Shown piece by piece: positions 42,392-49,231 of a DNA stretch of 64,000 bases (position 1 is its first letter; each line of letters opens with the position of its first letter). Origin of the DNA: a virus. Below the pieces are notes generated by a model. That model ran no database searches and was not told the DNA's origin. It saw only the letters and a list, made by a program, of their open reading frames with translations. The translations under genes and the position numbers were made by a program. The stretch covers positions 1 through 64,000 of the IMG/VR virus record IMGVR_UViG_3300024264_000007; one strand, given 5' to 3'.

Positions 42392-42553
42392 TTACTCTGA
42401 AATTGGTTCTGGAGTTTTATTCGAATCGAATGTATAACCCTCAGCAATTTTAGCAGCCTTGAATGTATCATAGTCGTCTTCATCACAATTGAAGTAGTAT
42501 CCGACGGTTACGCCATCTTCTACTTTTGTAAACTTAAGATTGTCTCTTGCCAT
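42392..42553 (-). CDS. Hypothetical protein (53 aa)
   Basis: MARDNLKFTKVEDGVTVGYY followed by FNCDEDDYDTFKAAKIAEGY: a small acidic protein. AGAGGAATCAG precedes the ATG and the start overlaps the upstream gene by 20 nt. The length and SD support a real gene; function unknown. Confidence 0.6.
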   Translation of the reverse strand: MARDNLKFTKVEDGVTVGYYFNCDEDDYDTFKAAKIAEGYTFDSNKTPEPISE

Positions 42554-42848
42554 TTTCTGATTCCTCTTCTCTTTTGATTTGCTCTTGGATTAGTTCAACT
42601 AGAATGTCACCCATGAGATTGTTTAATTCACTATTATTTAGTAATTCCTGAATTGCCTCCTCTGTACCTTCGGCACCTTCTGGCATTCTTCTTATATTTC
42701 TTTTGAAGTTCATTTGAGGTTCGCCATCGACAAACTGTACATCACCATATTGATATACTAAACCTTTCCACTCACCACTTACAAGTTCGATACCTGCATC
42801 TTTTTCAAGTGGACTTTCTACAACTTGATATACTTCTTTAAAAAGCAT
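42534..42848 (-). CDS. Hypothetical protein (104 aa)
   Basis: Begins MLFKEVYQVVESPLEKDAGI; a beta-rich first half (GLVYQYGDVQFVDGEPQMNF) and an acidic helical C-terminus (MGDILVELIQEQIKREEESE). Overlaps both neighbours (11 and 20 nt). Not recognised. Confidence 0.55.
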   Translation of the reverse strand: MLFKEVYQVVESPLEKDAGIELVSGEWKGLVYQYGDVQFVDGEPQMNFKRNIRRMPEGAEGTEEAIQELLNNSELNNLMGDILVELIQEQIKREEESENGKRQS

Positions 42849-43824
42849 TGTCCATTCTCCTTGCGAATTCTTTGTAATAACCTTCTTCTGTTAGATGCAC
42901 TTCTGCATAGTTATTTCTATACTCTTCTAGTTTCGCTTCTCTAAATGAGTCATCTCTTAACTCTAAAGACTTCTCTAAGAACTCTTCAAAAGTATAACAT
43001 CTCTGCCACTTATCAATTCTATATGTATTGTTGCAATCATAGTTTCTCCATACAAAGGGTACAATACCTATTGCAAGTGCCTCAACATATCTAGAGGTGG
43101 TTGCAGTTTCATCTAACCAATTGAAACACAATGTTTCTCTACAACCTTCTAACAAAGGATAGAGTTTCTTCCAGTCTTTTATCCATTTAGACTTTCTCTC
43201 TACACCAGATGGCATACCACCAATAAGTTGGCATGAAAGGTCACTACGATAAATTTGGCGAATGGTCTTCTCTCTATCGTGGCCGTGTTTCATACGACCC
43301 CAATATCCAAAGTCGTGAGTCTTAGATGACCCAACCATTTCGGCCAATGGGTTTTTTAAAGTATTTATAAAGTGATACTTCATGCCGTGAATGTTTCCAC
43401 TGAAATCTATCTCATCGATTTTAGTGAATGATTTTAGATTGATACCTTTGAATACTTCATTGATATATAATTCTTCTGTATCTGCCCTATCACTACAGAA
43501 CATGATAACATGTTTACCCTCAAAGAAAGGTCTAATTGCATCCATATGTTCATTTGACTTTGCAAGGTCTTTAGGGTTCATCTGCAACTCACCATGATAT
43601 CTGAATTCTGAATCACTTGGTATTACAATACAGTCTGCCCATTCTATAGTCTCAGGCGTTCTTTTAGGTCTGACATTATCAAATGATACATTATAAGTAT
43701 CGTAATTATGTTGTGGATTTGATTTCATCCACTTCACATAGTTTTCAAAGAAACTATCTAATACTGTTTCTAAAGGTCCATTGTATTTTACAAATGAACG
43801 AAGTCTTGCTATTGTTATATTCAT
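42838..43824 (-). CDS. Putative GT-B-type glycosyltransferase
   Basis: A 328-aa protein. The C-terminal part reads LEGCRETLCFNWLDETATTS RYVEALAIGIVPFVWRNYDC without the usual E-x7-E spacing, but E-A-x-x-x-G-x-x-P matches the nucleotide-sugar site of GT-B enzymes. The N-terminal half (YNVSFDNVRPKRTPETIEWA, CIVIPSDSEFRYHGELQMNP) would form the acceptor domain. It is paired with a cytidylyltransferase, suggesting transfer of a CDP-activated group. DNA or virion glycosylation is possible. Confidence 0.5.
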   Translation of the reverse strand: MNITIARLRSFVKYNGPLETVLDSFFENYVKWMKSNPQHNYDTYNVSFDNVRPKRTPETIEWADCIVIPSDSEFRYHGELQMNPKDLAKSNEHMDAIRPFFEGKHVIMFCSDRADTEELYINEVFKGINLKSFTKIDEIDFSGNIHGMKYHFINTLKNPLAEMVGSSKTHDFGYWGRMKHGHDREKTIRQIYRSDLSCQLIGGMPSGVERKSKWIKDWKKLYPLLEGCRETLCFNWLDETATTSRYVEALAIGIVPFVWRNYDCNNTYRIDKWQRCYTFEEFLEKSLELRDDSFREAKLEEYRNNYAEVHLTEEGYYKEFARRMDNAF

Positions 43825-44216
43825 GATTGTGTCACCCTTTGTCTTAGACCACTACTACTAAAAGAGTGTTGTCTGTTTGTATAATAAATTTCGTGTATAC
43901 CTTTACCTGTGAAATCTCTTTCAGTATAATCTTCTCCCACGAATCTCAAATGTATATCTGTTGACTCTAGTAAGTCAATCAGACTTTGTTCAGTATCATA
44001 TGGTATGATTTCATCAACATACTTTACTGCCTGCAATTGAACGAATCTCTCATAGACTGATTGAACAGGTTTGTTCTTTTCTTGTCTATCAATACTAGGG
44101 TCTGTTTGTAAACCCACGATTAAATATTCGCAATTTTCTTTTGCCTCTTTTAACATGACGATATGGCCTGCATGTAGCAAGTCAAAACATCCGCATGTAA
44201 ATCCTTTTGTCTTCAT
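43821..44216 (-). CDS. Cytidylyltransferase (TagD-like)
   Basis: A 131-aa protein. GFTCGCFDLLHAGHIVMLKE contains the HxGH motif, and VGEDYTERDFTGKGI with SFSSSGLRQRV the closing RYxxGxSTT-type signature in variant form. It matches glycerol-3-phosphate or related cytidylyltransferases, which make CDP-activated polyols. 4-nt overlaps with both neighbours place it in one operon with the glycosyltransferase. Confidence 0.8.
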   Translation of the reverse strand: MKTKGFTCGCFDLLHAGHIVMLKEAKENCEYLIVGLQTDPSIDRQEKNKPVQSVYERFVQLQAVKYVDEIIPYDTEQSLIDLLESTDIHLRFVGEDYTERDFTGKGIHEIYYTNRQHSFSSSGLRQRVTQS

Positions 44217-45337
44217 CTTATAATATCTATGTTTTGATTCTTAGACCAAACTTCTAGTTCAGTTCTTAATCTACCATCTCTCTGTAGATTTTCATATCGT
44301 TTTGTTGCCATCTTTTTCCACCATGTGATTACATTCTCTAATTCGAATCTATCAAAGTTTACATTCTTCTCTAAGGTATCTGTTTCTGAGTTCATGTATT
44401 CTTTAACATTCTTATAACCATATGTACCCAAGTATTGTCTCTTTCTCTCTGTAAGATTCTTTGCATCTACAAAACATTGTTTGAATGGTCTTAGCATTTC
44501 ACTATCATTTTTCTCAAGTGAGTTTCTTATAATAGATATCATCTTACCTTGTGTCTTCAACTTTCTACTTGATGCCTCTGCATCTACTAAAGGTACGCCA
44601 TTGTTTTTATTCTCAAACCATTCTTTGAGATGATGATACTTATCATCATTGATACTTGGTACAAAGTCTGAATCAGTTAGACCAATGAATCTTAGATAAG
44701 GTTTCATGCCGTCATACATTGATGATGATTTACTTGAACCATATAATGATGTAGTCTCAAACATACAATACTTTGTATTATACTTTTTGTTCAATGTTCT
44801 TCTGGCGTAATGCGAAGTGCAAATGGCGGCAAGAAGTTTACCACCTAGATAATTGAAACCAAAAGGTTGAGTTGGTATGATATTGAAACCCATGATTGTA
44901 GAATCATTGAATCTCTTCATCGTATCTTTGTCTGTCGTATTTAGAGGTTTACCTAAGAACTCATTACGAGGTTTACTATTAATAGTAGGGCTGCCAAATC
45001 TAATAAATCCCACAATCTTATTCGTATTCTTTTCATAAACTACCCACTTTAAAGTTTTGCCTGGTATAGACTTTTGTATCATTTGAGATGCAACTATGTC
45101 AATGTAATCATCATAGATTGGCATCTCTCTGCAAACAAACTCCATATCATTTGGGTGCATAGTAAAGTCTTGAAACATATCATCTTCTGGTCCCATACCA
45201 AATAAAGATGCAGGTCTTTCTGCCATCTTTTCTAATTTGACTTTGCGAAGATAATCATCTATTCTATCGAAATTGGAATAGTAGTCAATAAAAATTTGAC
45301 CTACATATTCAGCATCTTGTTTTGAAAGTATTAACAT
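44213..45337 (-). CDS. Second DruA/DUF4338-like paralogue
   Basis: A 374-aa protein. NIIPTQPFGFNYLGGKLLAA and FETTSLYGSSKSSSMYDGMK align directly with SILPTQPLGFNYTGGKLMAL and TTSLYGKSKTGG of the protein at 34089-35369. The RD-IGW segment of that protein is degenerate here (RNEFLGKPL). The two have diverged and may act on different targets. A promoter nested in a terminator lies just upstream; the ATG has no SD. Confidence 0.5.
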   Translation of the reverse strand: MLILSKQDAEYVGQIFIDYYSNFDRIDDYLRKVKLEKMAERPASLFGMGPEDDMFQDFTMHPNDMEFVCREMPIYDDYIDIVASQMIQKSIPGKTLKWVVYEKNTNKIVGFIRFGSPTINSKPRNEFLGKPLNTTDKDTMKRFNDSTIMGFNIIPTQPFGFNYLGGKLLAAICTSHYARRTLNKKYNTKYCMFETTSLYGSSKSSSMYDGMKPYLRFIGLTDSDFVPSINDDKYHHLKEWFENKNNGVPLVDAEASSRKLKTQGKMISIIRNSLEKNDSEMLRPFKQCFVDAKNLTERKRQYLGTYGYKNVKEYMNSETDTLEKNVNFDRFELENVITWWKKMATKRYENLQRDGRLRTELEVWSKNQNIDIIR

Positions 45338-45344
45338 AATAAAA

Positions 45345-45376
45345 AACCCAAGTCCATTATACGATGAACTTGGGTT
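45345..45376 (-). terminator. Intrinsic terminator after peroxiredoxin gene
   Basis: AACCCAAGT and ACTTGGGTT form a 9-bp stem with a 14-nt loop, followed by a run of six T on the - strand. It ends the tRNA-Gly/peroxiredoxin transcript. Confidence 0.8.
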
Positions 45377-45384
45377 CCTGTCTA
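45356..45384 (-). promoter_or_regulatory. Sigma70-like promoter nested in terminator
   Basis: TAGACA (45379-45384), 17-bp spacer and perfect TATAAT (45356-45361) located in the terminator loop. Transcription would start in the 3' arm of the hairpin, losing the terminator, and read into the DruA-like gene. Confidence 0.65.
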
Positions 45385-45397
45385 GTGAGTTTTTGTG

Positions 45398-45943
45398 TTA
45401 TGCTACAAAATCATCTTCTGGTTGCCATGAACATCCAGTTAGACCACCCGCCTTAAGTGCCTGTAAGGTTCTTAAAACTTCGTTTGCATTTCTACCTGTA
45501 TCTAGTGCATTTACTGATACATGTTGTACGACTCTTTGTTTATCAACAATGAAAGTTGCCCTATAACAGACTCCTTCTTCTTGGTTGATAATGCCCAAAG
45601 ATTCTGAAAGATACAGACCACAGTCTGCAGCTAATGTATGTTGAATGTTTCCAATCAACTCATTACTTTGTTTCCATGCAAGTTTACAAAACTCATTATC
45701 GCCAGATATACCTATCACATTTGCCTCACTTGTCAAAATATCCATTGCAGAAATTTCGGTAGGACAAATAAATGTAAAGTCTTTAGGGTAGAAGTAAATT
45801 ACTGACCAATCATGTTTATGTGGTGTATAACTCTCTTCTACTGAGACCGGTACAATCTCATTGTTAGAATTAACTCCTTGTAATTCAAAGGAAGGAAATT
45901 CATCTCCGACACAAAGCATGCCGTTGTTATAAGGGTAAGACAT
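45398..45943 (-). CDS. Peroxiredoxin (AhpC/Prx1 type)
   Basis: 181 aa from ATG 45943, preceded by GGAG; a start four codons upstream is possible. SVIYFYPKDFTFICPTEISA holds the peroxidatic Cys in the FxCPTE motif, and GLTGCSWQPEDDF near the C-terminus supplies the resolving Cys region. It reduces peroxides using thioredoxin- or AhpF-type partners. Its transcript begins with tRNA-Gly. Confidence 0.92.
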   Translation of the reverse strand: MSYPYNNGMLCVGDEFPSFELQGVNSNNEIVPVSVEESYTPHKHDWSVIYFYPKDFTFICPTEISAMDILTSEANVIGISGDNEFCKLAWKQSNELIGNIQHTLAADCGLYLSESLGIINQEEGVCYRATFIVDKQRVVQHVSVNALDTGRNANEVLRTLQALKAGGLTGCSWQPEDDFVA

Positions 45944-45963
45944 ATCGTTCTCCATAATAAAGT

Positions 45964-46036
45964 TGGAGCGGAGTTCTAGAATTGCACTAGAATCTCTTAA
46001 CTGGAAGTAAAGTGTTTTACTTTAAACTAACTCCGC
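45964..46036 (-). tRNA. Divergent tRNA-Gly (TCC anticodon)
   Basis: A 73-nt cloverleaf: acceptor GCGGAGT/ACTCCGC, D stem GTTT/AAAC, anticodon loop CTTCCAG, T stem TCTAG/CTAGA and encoded CCA after discriminator T. Oddities: the anticodon stem has a T-T mismatch, the D loop (AAAGTA) lacks the usual GG, and the T loop is TGCAATT instead of TTCRA. It may be a decayed or specialised tRNA. It starts 2 nt after the predicted transcription start. Confidence 0.75.
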
Positions 46037-46044
46037 ATGTATAC

Positions 46045-46073
46045 AGTATACTAAAAGACTGCATACTTTTCAA
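46045..46073 (-). promoter_or_regulatory. Sigma70-like promoter of tRNA-Gly/peroxiredoxin
   Basis: TTGAAA (46068-46073), 17-bp spacer and TATACT (46045-46050), preceded by AAAAACCCCC as at 46651 and 56945. Confidence 0.7.
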
Positions 46074-46087
46074 GGGGGTTTTTAAAA

Positions 46088-46495
46088 TTATTTAATTTTA
46101 ATTACTTGAGGTTTCTCTTCTTCTGGAATCTCTTTTAAGAGTGAGATGATGAGCATACCATCTTTAACTTCTGCACCCTTTACTTTTACATATTCACCAA
46201 GAGTCCAACTTCTTGCAAAGTTTCTCTCAGAAATACCTTTATGTGCAAAGTCAATCTCCCTAGTCTCTTTCTTACCATCGACTTTAAGAACTGAATCTTT
46301 AAACTCAATGAATAATTCATCTTTACTAAATCCTGCTACTGCAAGTTCAATGATGTAAGACTCTTCAGAAGACTTAATTACATTGTAAGGTGGGAAGTTA
46401 TCGTTAATATTCGAGATTCTCTCCATGTCTGAAAAGAGTTTATCGAATCCTATTGTGAATGGTCTGAACTGACCAAAGTTATCTATTGCTGTCAT
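46088..46495 (-). CDS. Small heat shock protein (Hsp20)
   Basis: A 135-aa alpha-crystallin-type chaperone. PPYNVIKSSEESYIIELAVA, GFSKDELFIEFKDSVLKVDG, GISERNFARSWTLGEYVKVK and EVKDGMLIISL mark the beta sandwich. Such genes are common in T4-like marine phages, probably protecting assembly. AGGAGAAAAT precedes the ATG. It sits behind a structured leader (46549-46649). Confidence 0.92.
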   Translation of the reverse strand: MTAIDNFGQFRPFTIGFDKLFSDMERISNINDNFPPYNVIKSSEESYIIELAVAGFSKDELFIEFKDSVLKVDGKKETREIDFAHKGISERNFARSWTLGEYVKVKGAEVKDGMLIISLLKEIPEEEKPQVIKIK

Positions 46496-46548
46496 ATTTT
46501 CTCCTATTTAAAGCAAGTTATGTTACCTAACCTCTATTGAGCATTAGG

Positions 46549-46649
46549 GTAGTAGAGAACCGAGCTCTTTTGAAGACTTGGGGTCACTAGATGTCGGCGT
46601 TGGCCAATCCTAGTTCCAAATCCGAGCTCTTTTGAAGTTCTCGTACTAC
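46549..46649 (-). promoter_or_regulatory. Structured leader of hsp20 with repeats
   Basis: GTAGTACGAGAAC (46637-46649) can pair with GTTCTCTACTAC (46549-46560) over 12 bp with one bulge. Just inside each arm is an identical 16-nt repeat, CTTCAAAAGAGCTCGG (46622-46637 and 46560-46575), and the middle holds the palindrome TTGGCCAA. No ORF or tRNA fits. It is a likely regulatory RNA element; mechanism unknown. Confidence 0.6.
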
Positions 46650-46650
46650 T

Positions 46651-46680
46651 ATTATATATGTCTTTTTACAGATTTTTCAA
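46651..46680 (-). promoter_or_regulatory. Sigma70-like promoter of hsp20
   Basis: TTGAAA (46675-46680), 18-bp spacer and perfect TATAAT (46651-46656), with the AAAAACCCCC box upstream. Confidence 0.75.
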
Positions 46681-46699
46681 GGGGGTTTTTAAAAAAAAC

Positions 46700-46810
46700 C
46701 TAATAAATGTCTCTGATTACATTCTGTAATCTTCCGCATTTCATAAGGTTGTGTAGTTTGTCTGCTTGCGTCTTTAGATACTCGGCAGACAATGATGCAT
46801 AATATCGCAT
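46700..46810 (-). CDS. Small hypothetical protein (36 aa)
   Basis: MRYYASLSAEYLKTQADKLH then NLMKCGRLQNVIRDIY: a basic amphipathic protein. AGGAGATAACA precedes the ATG. A late promoter with hairpin leader lies upstream (46895-46926) and the hsp20 promoter follows its stop. Function unknown. Confidence 0.6.
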   Translation of the reverse strand: MRYYASLSAEYLKTQADKLHNLMKCGRLQNVIRDIY

Positions 46811-46894
46811 TGTTATCTCCTGTTATGTTAGAAACTATCTGACAACTGGACTTCGCTTTCGCTACTTACTCTTTGTATCGTAATTGTTTCTGTT

Positions 46895-46926
46895 TTGTGA
46901 CAATTGTGTGTCACAATAGTATTTAG
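46895..46926 (-). promoter_or_regulatory. Late promoter followed by hairpin
   Basis: CTAAATA (46920-46926) is followed 3 nt later by the perfect 8-bp hairpin TTGTGACA/TGTCACAA (46895-46916) at the predicted 5' end, like the element at 29550-29586. The 84-nt leader beyond it has a GCGAAAGC tetraloop. Confidence 0.6.
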
Positions 46927-46934
46927 TAATTATA

Positions 46935-47141
46935 CTAGCTAAAGGTTATATTTGCAAGACCCTTTATGTTTCTTCTGACCATTTCATTTTTAACCTTTTG
47001 TCTGAGTTTAGGTATAACTGGTTTGTTATACGCATCTATCAACTCTGCATTAGATTTGCATTTCATATAGTCATGAACTATAGTTTTCTTTTTTGTATTT
47101 CTATCTATTTGTATAGAAGTTTTACCGAATTTCACTGGCAT
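46935..47141 (-). CDS. Small basic hypothetical protein (68 aa)
   Basis: MPVKFGKTSIQIDRNTKKKT followed by IVHDYMKCKSNAELIDAYNK and a Lys/Arg-rich C-terminus. AAGGAG lies 6 nt upstream of ATG 47141 (a preceding ATG at 47144 is possible). The basic composition suggests nucleic acid binding. A CTAAATA late promoter precedes it. Confidence 0.55.
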   Translation of the reverse strand: MPVKFGKTSIQIDRNTKKKTIVHDYMKCKSNAELIDAYNKPVIPKLRQKVKNEMVRRNIKGLANITFS

Positions 47142-47158
47142 CATAATCTCCTTTTTTA

Positions 47159-47851
47159 TTATTTAGTGACATTTAATAATTCAAATTCTTCGCATTTCAT
47201 ACATTTACCACAATTAGTAAAATGTATACAACTTTGAACTAATGGTTTTATATCATCTCTTATATAATCCCATTGCTGTTTTTTTGTCCAACCTATTAGT
47301 GGTGCTGATATTGTTTGTTTGATTGGCCAATCAAAAGAATGTTTATAACTTCCGTCATGATGTTTTGCATCTGCATCATGATATCCTTTTACTTTTTGGG
47401 GTATGTTCTGTAATGCCTCAAATACATTTTGAACCTGATACTTTGTAGGGTCGACTATAGAACAGTCTCCTAATCCATCATTGAACTCTAACATACCACT
47501 ATTTGCTCCCCAATAGAAATTTTTAACTTTTGAAAATCTCAATGATGCATTACACATTGCTAATAACCAATGTCTTGTAGAATAAAAAGAAGTTTCGACA
47601 TCACGATATTTGGTATAATGTTCATGAGTATGTGTTATAAAGTCAACATCAAGTAGTTTACATATTAGTTCTAAATGATTGGGAAGACGATTAGCTTGAA
47701 TTGTTTTTTTTCTTGCAGGATAATGACTGTATATTGCAGCCACTTTTAATTTGTTATCACAAAGATATTGTAGAAGTGATGTAGATTCCACTCCGCCAGA
47801 AAATGCAACAACGGCATCTATTTCTGAAGTATTTTTAGAAAAGCGATTCAT
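47159..47851 (-). CDS. PP-loop ATPase, QueC-like
   Basis: A 230-aa protein. VVAFSGGVESTSLLQYL is the SGGxxS PP-loop that adenylates substrates, FYWGANSGM and PLIGWTKKQQWDYI follow the QueC pattern, and SCIHFTNCGKCMKCEEFELL carries a C-terminal Cys cluster for zinc. QueC makes 7-cyano-7-deazaguanine, used for DNA or tRNA modification; no other queuosine-pathway gene is in this window, so the exact substrate is open. AGGGAAAAT precedes the ATG. Confidence 0.7.
   Translation of the reverse strand: MNRFSKNTSEIDAVVAFSGGVESTSLLQYLCDNKLKVAAIYSHYPARKKTIQANRLPNHLELICKLLDVDFITHTHEHYTKYRDVETSFYSTRHWLLAMCNASLRFSKVKNFYWGANSGMLEFNDGLGDCSIVDPTKYQVQNVFEALQNIPQKVKGYHDADAKHHDGSYKHSFDWPIKQTISAPLIGWTKKQQWDYIRDDIKPLVQSCIHFTNCGKCMKCEEFELLNVTK
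47160..47166 (-). promoter_or_regulatory. Late promoter CTAAATA
   Basis: CTAAATA overlapping the stop of the QueC-like gene, about 18 nt before ATG 47141, with a normal SD in between. Confidence 0.55.
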
Positions 47852-48473
47852 ATTTTCCCTTTTGTTTAGGTGTAGAAAATGTACAAACTATAGAATATCT
47901 TTTTGTATTTGTCTGCATAGGTTTAACCATATGTGTTATATTATTGGGAAATACAACCAATAAAGATTCTACTACACTTATACTTAAAACATCAGTATGA
48001 GAATTTTTATATGCAAAGTTTGGAGAAAAGAGAATTAAATCTCCCTCGTCTTTACTATATCTACTTTTCATGAAATTATCTTTTTCTACTAGACCCTTTG
48101 GAAAATATACAGCAGTCATTTTGGTAGAAACCGAACCCCTTATTTCGTTTTTTTTACTGTTATGAGTATGTGGAAAAGAAAATCCACCAGCTCCATGTAT
48201 AAGATTAGCCCAACAGGTTGATACTTGCATCTCTTCTTCTAGGAGTAAATCGTCTATCTGACGAGTTAAAGTTCTAAAACTATGATAAGTATGTTGCATC
48301 TTAGTGTTCGATTGCCAAGTGTTATTGGGTGTAGAAGCAAAACTTCGTGTGTCACCATCTGGCGCAAGGAGTTTTTCTTGTTCAATTTCATCAATCAAGT
48401 TTTTGTTTAACTCAGTGTTATCTGGAAATTTATGACTCAGAAAAGGAGTGTAAAATATTTTATCTAAATGCAT
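47835..48473 (-). CDS. 2OG-Fe(II) oxygenase
   Basis: A 212-aa protein. WANLIHGAGGFSFPHTHNSK (HxH-type iron site) and LLVVFPNNITHMVKPMQTNT with KRYSIVCTF match the TIGR02466-like oxygenases, as in the gene at 6778. It overlaps the QueC-like gene by 17 nt and the propeller gene by 10 nt, so all three are co-translated. The substrate is unknown. Confidence 0.75.
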   Translation of the reverse strand: MHLDKIFYTPFLSHKFPDNTELNKNLIDEIEQEKLLAPDGDTRSFASTPNNTWQSNTKMQHTYHSFRTLTRQIDDLLLEEEMQVSTCWANLIHGAGGFSFPHTHNSKKNEIRGSVSTKMTAVYFPKGLVEKDNFMKSRYSKDEGDLILFSPNFAYKNSHTDVLSISVVESLLVVFPNNITHMVKPMQTNTKRYSIVCTFSTPKQKGKYESLF

Positions 48474-49231
48474 TTTATATCTGTAATTTTATCTAGGTGT
48501 TCTATATTTATTTGATTATCAAATACTCTATTTTCTATATCAAAAACAAAAACAGACGCAACATCTCCTTCGTTATTGCCAACTAAAAGTTTTCCATTTC
48601 TTTTTGCTAAACCTCTACAGAAACCCTTATTAATGAAATATCTATCGTCATCAATGACTAGTTCATAGGCACCTGTATCAATAGTATAGAAATGTTCATC
48701 AACAATTATGTTATGACATTTTCTTCCTAATTCCTTTATCTTAGTATCTCCTCTATAAAACTCAGATGGTTTTAGATTTTTATTGTGAAATACATAGTAT
48801 AACTCATCTTTAAAAAATAGACTGTTGCAATGAGATTTTTTAGGAAGAACTTTAAAGAATGAACTGCCGTCATCTAAATTATGTATACCAATTGAGTTTT
48901 CGTGTGTATTCGCAACATACATGATATTGTCTTTCTTTAATATTTGATGCGTGTTAAAAAAACTAGTAATAGGTAATAGACCTTTGAATGTGTAATCATT
49001 GATATCATAGATACCTATTTTAGTATGATTTGCAATGTAAATATTATCTTCATCATAAGTTATGCCAAAGGGTCTAAAGGTTGGTCTGGTTTTTTTGCCT
49101 GATTTCATTCCTTCAACTGACAAGTCATCTAATTCAGGAGTGTAGGGTTTGACCAATTGTAGTTCAAAATTATCATTGTATACAAGAAAAGATACTCTGT
49201 TATCTTTTTTTGTACCAGTTATTATTATCAT
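48464..49231 (-). CDS. Beta-propeller-like protein
   Basis: 255 aa from ATG 49231 (SD-like GGAAGAAG directly upstream). Repeated blade-like units are visible: FRPFGITYDEDNIYIANHTK, THQILKKDNIMYVANTHENS, CNSLFFKDELYYVFHNKNLK and CRGLAKRNGKLLVGNNEGDV. It resembles uncharacterised propeller proteins that bind ligands or partners. No signal peptide is present. It forms a trio with an oxygenase and a QueC-like ATPase. Confidence 0.65.
   Translation of the reverse strand: MIIITGTKKDNRVSFLVYNDNFELQLVKPYTPELDDLSVEGMKSGKKTRPTFRPFGITYDEDNIYIANHTKIGIYDINDYTFKGLLPITSFFNTHQILKKDNIMYVANTHENSIGIHNLDDGSSFFKVLPKKSHCNSLFFKDELYYVFHNKNLKPSEFYRGDTKIKELGRKCHNIIVDEHFYTIDTGAYELVIDDDRYFINKGFCRGLAKRNGKLLVGNNEGDVASVFVFDIENRVFDNQINIEHLDKITDIKCI

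Noticed and set aside
46540-46650. The hsp20 leader as a tRNA or pair of tRNA remnants.
   Set aside because: No T-arm, CCA end or 7-bp acceptor stem; the pairing is one long stem around repeats.
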